From the NCBI GenBank assembly GCA_964570565.1, contig CAZMYT010000009.1:1-61547 (forward strand): a DNA stretch of 61,547 nucleotides, read 5' to 3'. Shown one piece after another: positions 25,381-32,680 of this stretch. Under the pieces are notes generated by a model. That model saw only the letters and a program-made list of their open reading frames with translations, was not told the origin of the DNA and did no database searches. How positions within the stretch are numbered: the stretch's first letter is position 1; every line of letters starts with the position of its first letter. Origin of the DNA: W0P28-013 sp964570565 (GTDB lineage: Bacteria; Bacteroidota; Bacteroidia; Bacteroidales; Paludibacteraceae). A program made the translations under genes and the position numbers.

Positions 25381-26733
25381 ATGATTATGCCAACCGAGCC
25401 AGTAGAAGAATTCGATGAACTCATCGAAGACGAAACGATTATTACCGATGAAAATGGAGATGAGCCTGCTCATGATCGGCGGAGGATCTTTACGGATAAA
25501 TTGGATCCACCGATCGATTCGCTCTTTTTAAAGAATAAACGTGGTGATCTCATTTTGGATCCCATCTTCCAACGTCGCCCTGTTTGGGACCTGGCTCGTT
25601 GCAGCCGGTTGATTGAATCGGTAATTCTAGAAGTGCCATTACCTGTTTTCTATCTGGCAGAAAGTAAAGATGGCACTGAGGAAGTAATTGATGGCCAGCA
25701 GCGATTACGGGCTTTTTTCAATTTTTTGGATAATGTTTATGCCTTAACAGGATTAAAGGCCTTACCGCATCTCAACGGGAAATATTTTCGAGATCTGGAT
25801 AAACCCACACAAAAATTAATCCTGGGGTATTCAATTCGCACAGTCACTTTTAAAAAAGAGTCGGATGAGAATCTCCGATTTGAGATTTTCGAACGATTGA
25901 ACACCGGCGCAATGCCTTTAAATGACCAGGAACTGCGGAATTGTATTTACCGAGGCAAATACAACGAATTGTTGATTGAACTCTCCTCTGATCCCGATTA
26001 CATGGCTATCATGGGACTTAAAGCACCTGAGAAACGTATGAAGGATGTTGAATATGTATTACGCTTTGCTGCGTTTTATCATGCTACTTACCTGAAATAC
26101 AAACCCTCGATGGCGCGTTTTCTAAATGAGGATATGAAAAAACATCAAACTATTTCGGATGAGGATGTCACGAAACTCCGTAAAGCATTCAAGAACAGTG
26201 TGACGCTCATTCGATCTTTGTTGGGAACCAATGCTTTTCATCGTTATTATCGCGGGGACGACGAGAACAACAATGGATATTGGGAACCCAAACAGTTTAA
26301 TGCCTCCCTATTCGATATATTGATGTGGGGATTCACAAATTATGATAAGAATCTAGTTATGGCAAATCTTGATGCAATTAGAGAAGCATGGATAGCCATA
26401 ATGACTGATGATCCAGATTTTATTGCATCCATCCAATTATCTACAAGTTCGTTGAAAAGTGTGACCTACCGTTTTGATGCATGGCGTAAAGTTTTAAGCG
26501 AAGTGCTTTCGTCCACATCAACTCAACCAAGGTGTTTCACTAGAGCGTTGAAGCAAAAATTATTCGATGGAAACCCTACCTGTCAAATATGTAATCAGCA
26601 AATTGCAGAGGTCGACGATGCAGCAGTAGATCATATAGAACAATATTGGCTGGGTGGGAAAACAATTCCCGAGAATGCTCGTCTTACGCACCGATATTGT
26701 AATTGGGCAAGGTCAAAGAAGGATATTGGTTAA
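25381..26733 (+). CDS. DUF262-HNH nuclease (GmrSD-like restriction protein)
   Basis: A 450-residue protein. The N-terminal DUF262/ParB-like domain has DPIFQRRPVWD near residue 60 and EEVIDGQQRLRAF near 100, then the FEIFERLNTGAMPLNDQELRN block near 165-185. A C-terminal HNH domain has CQICN near 402, VDHIEQYWLGG near 417 and NARLTHRYCN near 432. DUF262 proteins include the GmrS part of type IV enzymes that use nucleotides to cut modified phage DNA; single-chain versions with HNH tails occur in defence islands. An AGGAAAAGGGG site precedes the start. It appears to be a stand-alone gene. Specificity cannot be read from the sequence. Confidence 0.85.
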   Translation: MIMPTEPVEEFDELIEDETIITDENGDEPAHDRRRIFTDKLDPPIDSLFLKNKRGDLILDPIFQRRPVWDLARCSRLIESVILEVPLPVFYLAESKDGTEEVIDGQQRLRAFFNFLDNVYALTGLKALPHLNGKYFRDLDKPTQKLILGYSIRTVTFKKESDENLRFEIFERLNTGAMPLNDQELRNCIYRGKYNELLIELSSDPDYMAIMGLKAPEKRMKDVEYVLRFAAFYHATYLKYKPSMARFLNEDMKKHQTISDEDVTKLRKAFKNSVTLIRSLLGTNAFHRYYRGDDENNNGYWEPKQFNASLFDILMWGFTNYDKNLVMANLDAIREAWIAIMTDDPDFIASIQLSTSSLKSVTYRFDAWRKVLSEVLSSTSTQPRCFTRALKQKLFDGNPTCQICNQQIAEVDDAAVDHIEQYWLGGKTIPENARLTHRYCNWARSKKDIG

Positions 26734-26870
26734 ATAGCCAAGCGATTATTCAATTCTATAAGATCTTACCGATGATATTTTATAATCGAGAATGATCACC
26801 TTAAGCAATTACATATTCAAAGTTGGGCTTGATTTAAATGATAAATTTCCAGGAATAACTATTGCAAACA

Positions 26871-26894
26871 GGGCAGCCCTTCCATGGACTGCCC
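26871..26894. terminator. Short hairpin between convergent genes
   Basis: GGGCAG (26871-26876) pairs with CTGCCC (26889-26894) around the small palindrome TCCATGGA. It lies after the DUF262 gene and just past the 3' end of the minus-strand membrane-protein gene. T-runs are weak, so this is a tentative terminator. Confidence 0.35.
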
Positions 26895-26904
26895 TCTCAC
26901 CTGT

Positions 26905-27351
26905 TTACCTCACTGCCCTGAACTGACATCCCGTTCTGGCCGGCTTTCCCAACATCGTCCAGGATAATCGTTCGACCACACCCCACCAAATTCCAGGGAC
27001 ATCATACCATTTCGCATCGGCCACGTTTATCGGAATATCTGGGTCAGACGCGGTCATTTTGGCCAAGGTGCTATCAGGATTGATCGCCACTGCCGTGTAC
27101 ACCACACTGTAGATTGGACCCAGGGTTGCCAATGAAAGCATCATTCCCCATCCGCATCTCGAAGGTTCAACCGTTTTGGCAGCTTCGATTCGATCTTGCA
27201 TGAATTCGATATAGGTCATCCCTTTAGGAGCATCTGAAACTGACATGGGTTGATTAGCCTTGAAACCAATAAAGATCAGGCCGGCACAGACAAGGATCAC
27301 AGTTGCATTCCAAATCGATTTCCAAATAAAGTGAATAAATCCCGCAATCAT
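26905..27351 (-). CDS. Unknown membrane protein, copy 1
   Basis: A 148-residue protein of no recognised family. Residues about 8-30 are a membrane segment (WNATVILVCAGLIFIGFKAN). The middle has CGWGMMLSLATLGPIYSVVY, a second hydrophobic stretch near 65-85, and the end carries WWGVVERLSWTMLG with a final conserved cysteine. A close relative of 153 residues lies at 46468-46929 in the integrative-element backbone; the central 40 residues are almost identical. It follows a small RHH gene by eight bases, so the two form an operon. I infer a mobile-element backbone gene, perhaps in the cell envelope for transfer or exclusion; this is speculative. Confidence 0.7.
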   Translation of the reverse strand: MIAGFIHFIWKSIWNATVILVCAGLIFIGFKANQPMSVSDAPKGMTYIEFMQDRIEAAKTVEPSRCGWGMMLSLATLGPIYSVVYTAVAINPDSTLAKMTASDPDIPINVADAKWYDVPGIWWGVVERLSWTMLGKPARTGCQFRAVR

Positions 27352-27359
27352 CTTTAACC

Positions 27360-27581
27360 CTATTGCTTTCCAACATTGTAGTTGTCTTCAGGTTTAAAAC
27401 CTTCACCGATCATCAAGGTTCCAAACCTAATTTCCTCTCGATACATACGATCTATTGAAACCTCGACTACATCCCCTTCACTGCGCCCCATATTGCTGGA
27501 GAGATCTTTCAATTGACGGACACATTCGATACTTAGTCGAAACGAGCGAACTGCTTTTGTGGATGAGTTTTTTATGGGCAT
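27360..27581 (-). CDS. Small ribbon-helix-helix-like protein
   Basis: A 73-residue protein whose N-terminus (STKAVRSFRLSIECVRQLKD, then GRSEGDVVEVSIDRMYREEI) fits a ribbon-helix-helix DNA-binding domain: one strand and two helices. Such proteins repress their own operon or act in plasmid partition. A perfect palindrome at 27610-27627 lies just upstream and is the likely binding site. Its downstream neighbour is the duplicated membrane protein. An AAGGAG site precedes the start. Confidence 0.65.
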   Translation of the reverse strand: MPIKNSSTKAVRSFRLSIECVRQLKDLSSNMGRSEGDVVEVSIDRMYREEIRFGTLMIGEGFKPEDNYNVGKQ

Positions 27582-27609
27582 GGTTTTTAGCTCCTTGGTT
27601 TAACATATT

Positions 27610-27627
27610 GTAATACATTTGTATTAC
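27610..27627. promoter_or_regulatory. Palindromic operator upstream of RHH gene
   Basis: GTAATAC (27610-27616) and GTATTAC (27621-27627) are perfect inverted arms around four bases, located about 30 bases before the RHH start codon on the minus strand. The position suggests autoregulation. Confidence 0.5.
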
Positions 27628-27672
27628 TTTTTCAAGTATTAACCGCAAATCATTCCGGCAGGGACGACTGGT

Positions 27673-27721
27673 TTGTACAATTATGCATTTCAATTGCATT
27701 ATTGTACAATGTTGTTATAAT
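27673..27721 (+). promoter_or_regulatory. Long inverted repeat and promoter of the ATPase gene
   Basis: Arms TTGTACAATTATGCA (27673-27687) and TGCATTATTGTACAA (27695-27709) pair at 14 of 15 positions. TTGCAT (27694-27699) and TATAAT (27716-27721), 16 bases apart, form a plausible promoter whose -35 box lies inside the right arm. The arrangement suggests repression by a dimeric protein. Confidence 0.5.
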
Positions 27722-27773
27722 GGAGATATAAATTATCAGATCGACTGACCCATATTCAATCGGAGCGTTATTA

Positions 27774-28925
27774 ATGATAGAAAGAACATTGGCATCCAAA
27801 GTGACTTCTCTGGCGCAGAAGTTCCAGGTGATCACGCTCACCGGTCCTCGTCAGTCTGGCAAGACTACCCTTGTCAGAGCCACTTTTCCTGACTTGCCCT
27901 ATGTCTCCCTTGAGGAGCCTGATATCCGGCAGATTGCGCTGACCGACCCGCGTGGTTTCCTTTCCAATTACCCCAATGGCGTGATCCTGGATGAAATCCA
28001 AAATACCCCTGAATTGTTCTCGTATATCCAGCGGATTGTGGATGAAAACCGCCAGATTCAATTTATTCTTACCGGTTCCTCAAACTTCCTGTTAATGGAA
28101 AAAATCAGCCAAACCCTGGCTGGTCGCACCGCAGTCTTGCATTTACTACCATTCTCTTTACAAGAACTTGAACCATTGGCAGATTCTTACGAAAACCTGA
28201 TTTTCAAAGGTCAATACCCACGGATTTACGACCGAGCCATTCCACCAACTGATTTTTATCCATCCTACATTCAGACCTACGTGGATCGGGATGTGCGCAT
28301 GATTAAAAACATCGGGGATATTAATGCCTTCATCCAGTTCACGCAATTGTGCGCCGGCCGTATCGGGCAACCACTGAATTATGCCAGCCTGGCTAATGAT
28401 GCCGGTATCAGCCCCAACACCGCCAAATCGTGGCTTTCGATATTGGAAAGTTCTTACATTCTATATCGTCTACAACCATACCACCGCAATTTCAACAAAC
28501 GATTGATAAAATCACCCAAGCTCTATTTTTATGATACCGGGGTTGCCTGTTCACTTCTTGGTATACGCGAGCAAGAACAAGTCAATTTGCATTACATGAA
28601 AGGCTCCCTATTTGAAAATTTGATTCTCAATGAGTTCATCAAGCGTAGTTTCAACCGGGGTGAGAACCGTCAGCCATATTATTGGCAGGATAACCACGGC
28701 AAAGAAATAGATTGCTTATTGGTAAATGGTGAAAAGGTTACGGCGGTTGAGATTAAATCCGGAAAAACAATGTCCACCAGTTATTTTGAGAATCTTAAAT
28801 ACTGGCGATCCCTGGCAGCTTTACCTGAGAGTCAAGAATATGTGGTCTACGGTGGGGATCAATCCATGCAAACAAGTGCCGGCACTTTAATAAGCTGGAA
28901 GAATTTGGATCGCATTCCAGATTAA
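27774..28925 (+). CDS. AAA+ ATPase with DUF4143
   Basis: A 383-residue ATPase of the AAA_14/DUF4143 family. Walker A GPRQSGKTT is near residue 25, Walker B GVILDEIQN near 66, and sensor-like FILTGSSNF near 97. The DUF4143 part runs from about 190 and contains KSPKLYFYDTGVACSLLG near 243 and the nuclease-like region KEIDCLLV..VTAVEIKSGKT near 320-340. The (E)xD...ExK pattern in the last region suggests a PD-(D/E)xK fold. These ATPases are abundant and horizontally mobile, and their exact job is unknown. A decayed second family member lies 0.5 kb downstream. Confidence 0.88.
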   Translation: MIERTLASKVTSLAQKFQVITLTGPRQSGKTTLVRATFPDLPYVSLEEPDIRQIALTDPRGFLSNYPNGVILDEIQNTPELFSYIQRIVDENRQIQFILTGSSNFLLMEKISQTLAGRTAVLHLLPFSLQELEPLADSYENLIFKGQYPRIYDRAIPPTDFYPSYIQTYVDRDVRMIKNIGDINAFIQFTQLCAGRIGQPLNYASLANDAGISPNTAKSWLSILESSYILYRLQPYHRNFNKRLIKSPKLYFYDTGVACSLLGIREQEQVNLHYMKGSLFENLILNEFIKRSFNRGENRQPYYWQDNHGKEIDCLLVNGEKVTAVEIKSGKTMSTSYFENLKYWRSLAALPESQEYVVYGGDQSMQTSAGTLISWKNLDRIPD

Positions 28926-29005
28926 TAACCTCATCGATCAGTACTATATAAATTGTGAAATGTATGCAGATTCAAATACTCAGGATGTCAGAAAGAGAGT
29001 TTTTC

Positions 29006-29224
29006 ATGCCTGAATTTGTGCAAGTCGGTAAGAACGGACAAATTACCTTGCCTGCTTCCACGCTGCAAAAAGCAAAGATCAAAGAAGGTGATTTACTTGA
29101 AGCTGTAGTTGATACCGACGGGACCATTCTATTACTTCCAAAACTGGCGTTGGATCGAACTAAAGCTGAAAATTACCAACTGAAAGATATTGACTGGGCA
29201 GTAAAACAGAAAGACGGAACGTAA
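29006..29224 (+). CDS. AbrB/MazE-type DNA-binding protein (orphan antitoxin-like)
   Basis: A 72-residue SpoVT-AbrB swapped-hairpin protein. Residues 4-45 (FVQVGKNGQITLPASTLQKA, then IKEGDLLEAVVD) fit the family closely. Such proteins act as antitoxins that repress their operon. The start at 29006 is chosen because the domain begins there and GAGAG lies upstream; a GTG at 28955 would add 17 unrelated residues. No PIN or MazF-type toxin gene follows, so the toxin is missing or the protein has another role. It lies between two DUF4143 genes. Confidence 0.75.
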   Translation: MPEFVQVGKNGQITLPASTLQKAKIKEGDLLEAVVDTDGTILLLPKLALDRTKAENYQLKDIDWAVKQKDGT

Positions 29225-29379
29225 GTCGTATACAAAGGTAAGCTCTGTACTCCTTGTGCCGCAAGGTCCGAACTATAGGACTTGGTGCTGCCAAAAAGAG
29301 AGAAAATGCAAGGAAAAGAAGCTTTCTCCTATTTACGGAGGGTCAAGCGATCAATCGGTTACCATGAATAAGCTACCAT

Positions 29380-29854
29380 GACCTTGAAATATCGGATCGC
29401 AACTCCGATTTTTCAAGGTAGATTTGAGAATTTGGGCATACGGCAGATCAAATCCCCAAAGATTTTTTTCCGCGATACGGGGTAATTGCACAGACTTCTG
29501 GATATTCCCAATGGACACAACCTGCTTGGACATCCCAAGGTCGGTGCTTCATGGGAAGGTTTTGTGTTAGAGCAAGCGCTTCAAATCCTGCATCCCAATG
29601 CGGAATATTTCTGGGGTACGCATGCCGGCGCTGAACTCGATCTGGTCTTTCAGTCCGGGGGAAACCGATAAGGCATTGAGATCAAGTTTAACGAAACCCC
29701 CACTTTGACACTTCCGATGCAGATTGCTTCTTCTGAATTATCCCTTAAACATCTCTGGATCGTTTATCCGGGAAATGAAACATACCCCGTAATGAAGAAC
29801 ATTACAGCTTTACCGCTAAAGAATCTCGAAACAATCCGGGAGAAAATCAAATAA
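29380..29854 (+). pseudogene. Decayed C-terminal part of a DUF4143 ATPase
   Basis: A reading frame running from about 29380 to a final stop at 29852-29854 reads as DUF4143: FENLGIRQIKSPKIFFRDTG, stop, LHRLLDIPNGHNLLGHPKVG, ASWEGFVLEQAL, ELDLVFQSGGNR, stop, GIEIKFNETPTLTLP. Two in-frame TAA codons (29483-29485 and 29669-29671) replace codons expected to be leucine and tyrosine in relatives. The N-terminal ATPase half is gone. It is a dead paralogue of the intact gene at 27774-28925. Confidence 0.75.
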
Positions 29855-30145
29855 ACCTTGAACTGTTGTCGAGATGAGGCCGGAGAAGTGACTCTTTGAA
29901 TTCCTACTTGCAGCTCTCACCCGCATATCGAGTCGCACAAATTGCTGGATAAGCGAAAACTACAGGTAGAGTAATATATGTGGATTTGAGCGCGTCGCCT
30001 TACAAATTTCGGAGAGCGATAATTGTTGCATAACAAAAAGTAATGACTATAAATTTCCAATGATCGTTGAATAAAGGTCAACAGAAATAACCTCTGAGTA
30101 GATCATTTATCAATTGATCTACTCAGAGGTTCATAAATTAAGCCC
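29855..30145. other. Intergenic region
   Basis: Nothing gene-like is visible on either strand between the pseudogene and the DUF5320 gene apart from the strong hairpin at 30089-30131. This is probably the boundary between the decayed region and the redox cluster. Confidence 0.4.
30089..30131 (-). terminator. Strong terminator hairpin after the DUF5320 genes
   Basis: Seventeen perfectly paired bases (30089-30105 with 30115-30131, AACCTCTGAGTAGATCA and its complement) around a nine-base loop. On the minus strand it comes just after the DUF5320 gene and is followed by TTATTTCTG. It likely ends the padR-DUF5320 transcript. Confidence 0.75.
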
Positions 30146-30391
30146 CTATTTTTTATCCATATCCTGCAACTGTTGGCTAATCGCAGCCAATTGTTTCTCC
30201 AACCAGGTCTTGCGTTGCTCCATCACTTCTTTTGTCTCAGGTTGAGGAGCAGTAGACTGCCCCATATCCCAGCCAAAATTACCACGGCCAAAGCCACGTC
30301 CTCTTCCCCGCGACTGACCTCCTCCGCAAGGACCCATTCCTCTGCCGTTAGGCCCCGTACCCATTGGTCCAGTACCATCAAATCTGGGCAT
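30146..30391 (-). CDS. DUF5320-type glycine-rich small protein
   Basis: An 81-residue protein with the DUF5320 signature: MPRFDGTGPMGTGPNGRGMG at the N-terminus, one cysteine (GPCGGG), a GRGRGFGRGNFG stretch, and a C-terminal coiled-coil-like helix (RKTWLEKQLAAISQQLQDM). Members are found beside NifX/NifB-type and MinD-type Fe-S proteins in anaerobes, as here; their function is unknown. A GAAAGGAG ribosome site precedes the start. It is the last gene of a minus-strand set with a shorter relative and a PadR regulator. Confidence 0.75.
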   Translation of the reverse strand: MPRFDGTGPMGTGPNGRGMGPCGGGQSRGRGRGFGRGNFGWDMGQSTAPQPETKEVMEQRKTWLEKQLAAISQQLQDMDKK

Positions 30392-30417
30392 ATTATTCTC
30401 CTTTCACAAGTTATGAA

Positions 30418-30630
30418 TTATCGTCTATTGATCCGGTTTGTATGCCGGCGACCAAATAGACGGCCAAATGTAAAATCCCACACCCGGCCGCCCCAGTGAA
30501 ATGGACCGCTAAACATTGGGGTTGTAGTTGAAATCCGCCCCGTGTTAACACCGGTCGTTCCACAATTTCCCATACCTCGACCTGTTCGTGATCCTTGACT
30601 CAAAGGTCCAGTTCCATCTCTTGCAGGCAT
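30418..30630 (-). CDS. Second DUF5320-like small protein
   Basis: A 70-residue relative of the next gene: it starts MPARDGTGPLSQGSRTGRGM and shares the GTGP...GRGMG...CG pattern, but its C-terminus is basic and aromatic (GGRVWDFTFGRLFGRR) rather than a coiled coil. A GAAAGGAG site precedes the start. Together the two proteins may act on a metal cluster or its carrier; this is inferred only from family context. Confidence 0.65.
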   Translation of the reverse strand: MPARDGTGPLSQGSRTGRGMGNCGTTGVNTGRISTTTPMFSGPFHWGGRVWDFTFGRLFGRRHTNRINRR

Positions 30631-30651
30631 ATCAATCTCCTTTCAGCCTAT

Positions 30652-31026
30652 TTACACTTTCTTAAGCAATTGCAGGGTGATCTCATTCGTTCTTGCCAAT
30701 TCCTGCTTCCAATATTGCAAGGCTTCTTCTCCTAGCGCCGTCAAATGATATGTCCGGCGAGGGGGGCCTTGCGTCTGATCAGTTTCCCAATCAGATTGAA
30801 TCCACCCAAGGTCTTCCATTTCTCGTAAAGTTCGGTAAACGACGCTTGGGTGAAGTGTATTTAAGCCCATTTCTCCTAAATCATTAAGCAGCGAGTATCC
30901 ATGACTTGGCTCTCCCTTTACCAGTACCAGTAAAGCAGGTTCCAATAAAGACACAGTCAAGGAGGAGTGTCGTTTCTCTTGACCCTCCCCATTTCCCATT
31001 GCCCATCCTCTTCCATGTCTTGGCAT
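30652..31026 (-). CDS. PadR-family transcriptional regulator
   Basis: A 124-residue PadR regulator. The winged helix spans about residues 28-100: LVKGEPSHGYSLLNDLGEMG, LHPSVVYRTLREMEDLGWIQ and RRTYHLTALGEEAL. PadR proteins repress operons in response to small ligands. The start follows AAAGGAGGT. It is the first gene of the minus-strand DUF5320 set and is divergent from the osmC gene, so it may control either or both from the 31027-31203 region, which holds imperfect inverted AT-rich arms (AGCTC near 31065, GAGCT near 31110). Confidence 0.88.
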   Translation of the reverse strand: MPRHGRGWAMGNGEGQEKRHSSLTVSLLEPALLVLVKGEPSHGYSLLNDLGEMGLNTLHPSVVYRTLREMEDLGWIQSDWETDQTQGPPRRTYHLTALGEEALQYWKQELARTNEITLQLLKKV

Positions 31027-31165
31027 TTTTTATTACCTCCTTTGCTTTTTCTTAATACCAGTGTAGCTCTCTATTCTATTAATGTCAATAGGCAAATATA
31101 GAGTAGAATGAGCTGTTTCAATTATAGTAATTTTGGTATATTTACTTTGCATTAATCAATATTTG

Positions 31166-31181
31166 TACTATAATTTTAGTA
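31166..31181 (+). promoter_or_regulatory. Candidate operator upstream of osmC
   Basis: TACTA-N6-TAGTA lies 22 bases before the osmC start. Similar half-sites (TTACTA/TAGTAA) occur upstream of the second XRE-cupin gene at 46295-46309. The two regulators have almost the same recognition helix, so these may be their sites. Confidence 0.35.
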
Positions 31182-31203
31182 TCAAATTTCAACGAGGTGA
31201 ATA

Positions 31204-31638
31204 ATGCCAAGCAAGTTAGCTTCCGTAGATGCAGTACAAATTGATGGCTTTAAGATCGAAACGAAGTCACGGCAGCACATTGCGATTGTTGATCAACCGC
31301 AAGCAGGTGGAGGAACAGATGCAGGCCCTACCCCCTTGGAGTATCTTTTCATTTCTTTGGCTGGTTGTATCGTTACCATCGGCAACATTGTAGCAAAACA
31401 ACGCCGATTACCCGTGCGACAAATTGAGTGTCATGTCGAAGGTGAATTGGACACCGATGTATTGATGGGTAAAAGCACCGATGTGCGAGCCGGGTTCACT
31501 GGAATTCGCGTTCACACAAAAATTGATGCAGATATGAGTCAGGAAGAGAAAGAAGCTTTTCTGAAGGATGTGGATGCACGCTGCCCAATATCTGACAATA
31601 TTCATAACTTGACCCCCATTGAATTTACTGTGGAGTAA
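31204..31638 (+). CDS. OsmC/Ohr-family protein
   Basis: A 144-residue OsmC-like protein: PTPLEYLFISLAGCIVTIGN near residues 42-61 with one cysteine, and the second conserved cysteine in DARCPISDNIHN near 131. Family members reduce organic hydroperoxides with two reactive cysteines. It opens a plus-strand run of redox and metal-cofactor genes; six bases separate it from the XRE-cupin-NifX fusion. A GAGGTG site precedes the start. Confidence 0.88.
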   Translation: MPSKLASVDAVQIDGFKIETKSRQHIAIVDQPQAGGGTDAGPTPLEYLFISLAGCIVTIGNIVAKQRRLPVRQIECHVEGELDTDVLMGKSTDVRAGFTGIRVHTKIDADMSQEEKEAFLKDVDARCPISDNIHNLTPIEFTVE

Positions 31639-31643
31639 TTATC

Positions 31644-32675
31644 ATGGATTTGACTGCCGGAGATCATACCCCCGCGGAAGTATTGGTAGGACGAAGATTA
31701 CGCGACTTGCGAACGAAACACGGGTTCTCGTTGAGGGCTTTAGCTGAACGAAGTGGTTTGAATATTAATACATTGAGCCTGGTTGAAAATGGCAAATCAT
31801 CTCCATCGGTGAGCACGCTCCAGCAATTAGCTCTTGCAATGGATATACCCATTTCGGCATTCTTTGAATCAGAACCTATAGAAAAGCGTGTGGTTTTTAC
31901 TTCAGCAGCAGGTCGACCTCAGGCAGCTTTTGGCAGCACCCAAATGCAGAACTTGGGCAAGGACTTTACAGGAAACGCCGTACAACCCTTCGTGGTGACA
32001 ATCAAACCCGGGATGGGAAGCGGTGACAGGATGATTGTTCATACGGGTTACGAATTTGTCTATTGCCTGATAGGCGCCATCCGCTACCAGATTGAAGAGA
32101 ATGAGTACATTCTACATGCAGGCGATAGCCTGGTTTTTGAAGCACATCTTCCTCACTGTTGGGAAAATACAGCAGAAGAAACCGCTGAGGTTTTGCTTAC
32201 GCTTTTTCCGTCTGATGAACGTGAAGAACCTGGTGGACGACATTTTTCGCTTGAAATGATGAAAAAGGAGATTAATATGAAAATTGCAGCAATCACAAAT
32301 GACGGCAAGACTATCAGTCAGCATTTTGGCCAGGCGCCATACTATTTAGTGTTGACAATAGAAGAAGGAAAAATTGTCAACCGCGAAATGCGTGACAAGA
32401 TGGGACACAATCACTTCAAGGAACAAGCACATGCTGAAGAAGCTCATGGTGCAGGCCATGGAATGGATTCCGCTTCACACAATAAGCATGTCAGTATGGC
32501 ACAGGCCATTGCTGATTGCAAAGCACTATTATGCGGAGGAATGGGGATGGGCGCTTACGAAAGTATGCGTCAATTAAACATACAACCTGTTGTAACCGAT
32601 CTAAGCGACATTGATACAGCAGTTCAAGCGTTTATTGATGGAAAACTCATTGATCATACTGAAATGCTGCACTGA
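31644..32675 (+). CDS. XRE-cupin regulator fused to a NifX/NifB-type cofactor-binding domain
   Basis: A 343-residue three-part protein. Residues 15-70 are an XRE helix-turn-helix (GFSLRALAERSGLNINTLSL), and 120-190 are a cupin (GYEFVYCLIGAIRYQIEENE). From residue 212 there is a dinitrogenase-cofactor-type domain (MKIAAITNDGKTISQHFGQA) with a histidine-rich insert (HAEEAHGAGHGMDSASHNKH). The first two parts match the regulator at 45590-46267, which lacks the third. The in-frame ATG at 32277 follows AAAAAGGAG, so the NifX domain may also be made alone. This could be a sensor that couples cofactor binding to gene control, or a recent fusion of two neighbouring genes. Confidence 0.85.
   Translation: MDLTAGDHTPAEVLVGRRLRDLRTKHGFSLRALAERSGLNINTLSLVENGKSSPSVSTLQQLALAMDIPISAFFESEPIEKRVVFTSAAGRPQAAFGSTQMQNLGKDFTGNAVQPFVVTIKPGMGSGDRMIVHTGYEFVYCLIGAIRYQIEENEYILHAGDSLVFEAHLPHCWENTAEETAEVLLTLFPSDEREEPGGRHFSLEMMKKEINMKIAAITNDGKTISQHFGQAPYYLVLTIEEGKIVNREMRDKMGHNHFKEQAHAEEAHGAGHGMDSASHNKHVSMAQAIADCKALLCGGMGMGAYESMRQLNIQPVVTDLSDIDTAVQAFIDGKLIDHTEMLH
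32262..32279 (+). promoter_or_regulatory. Internal ribosome site for the NifX domain
   Basis: AAAAAGGAG at about 32261-32270 is six to seven bases ahead of an in-frame ATG at 32277, exactly where the NifX-like domain begins. This is stronger than many gene starts in the cluster and suggests an alternative product of about 132 residues. Confidence 0.5.
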
Positions 32676-32680
32676 GTAAA

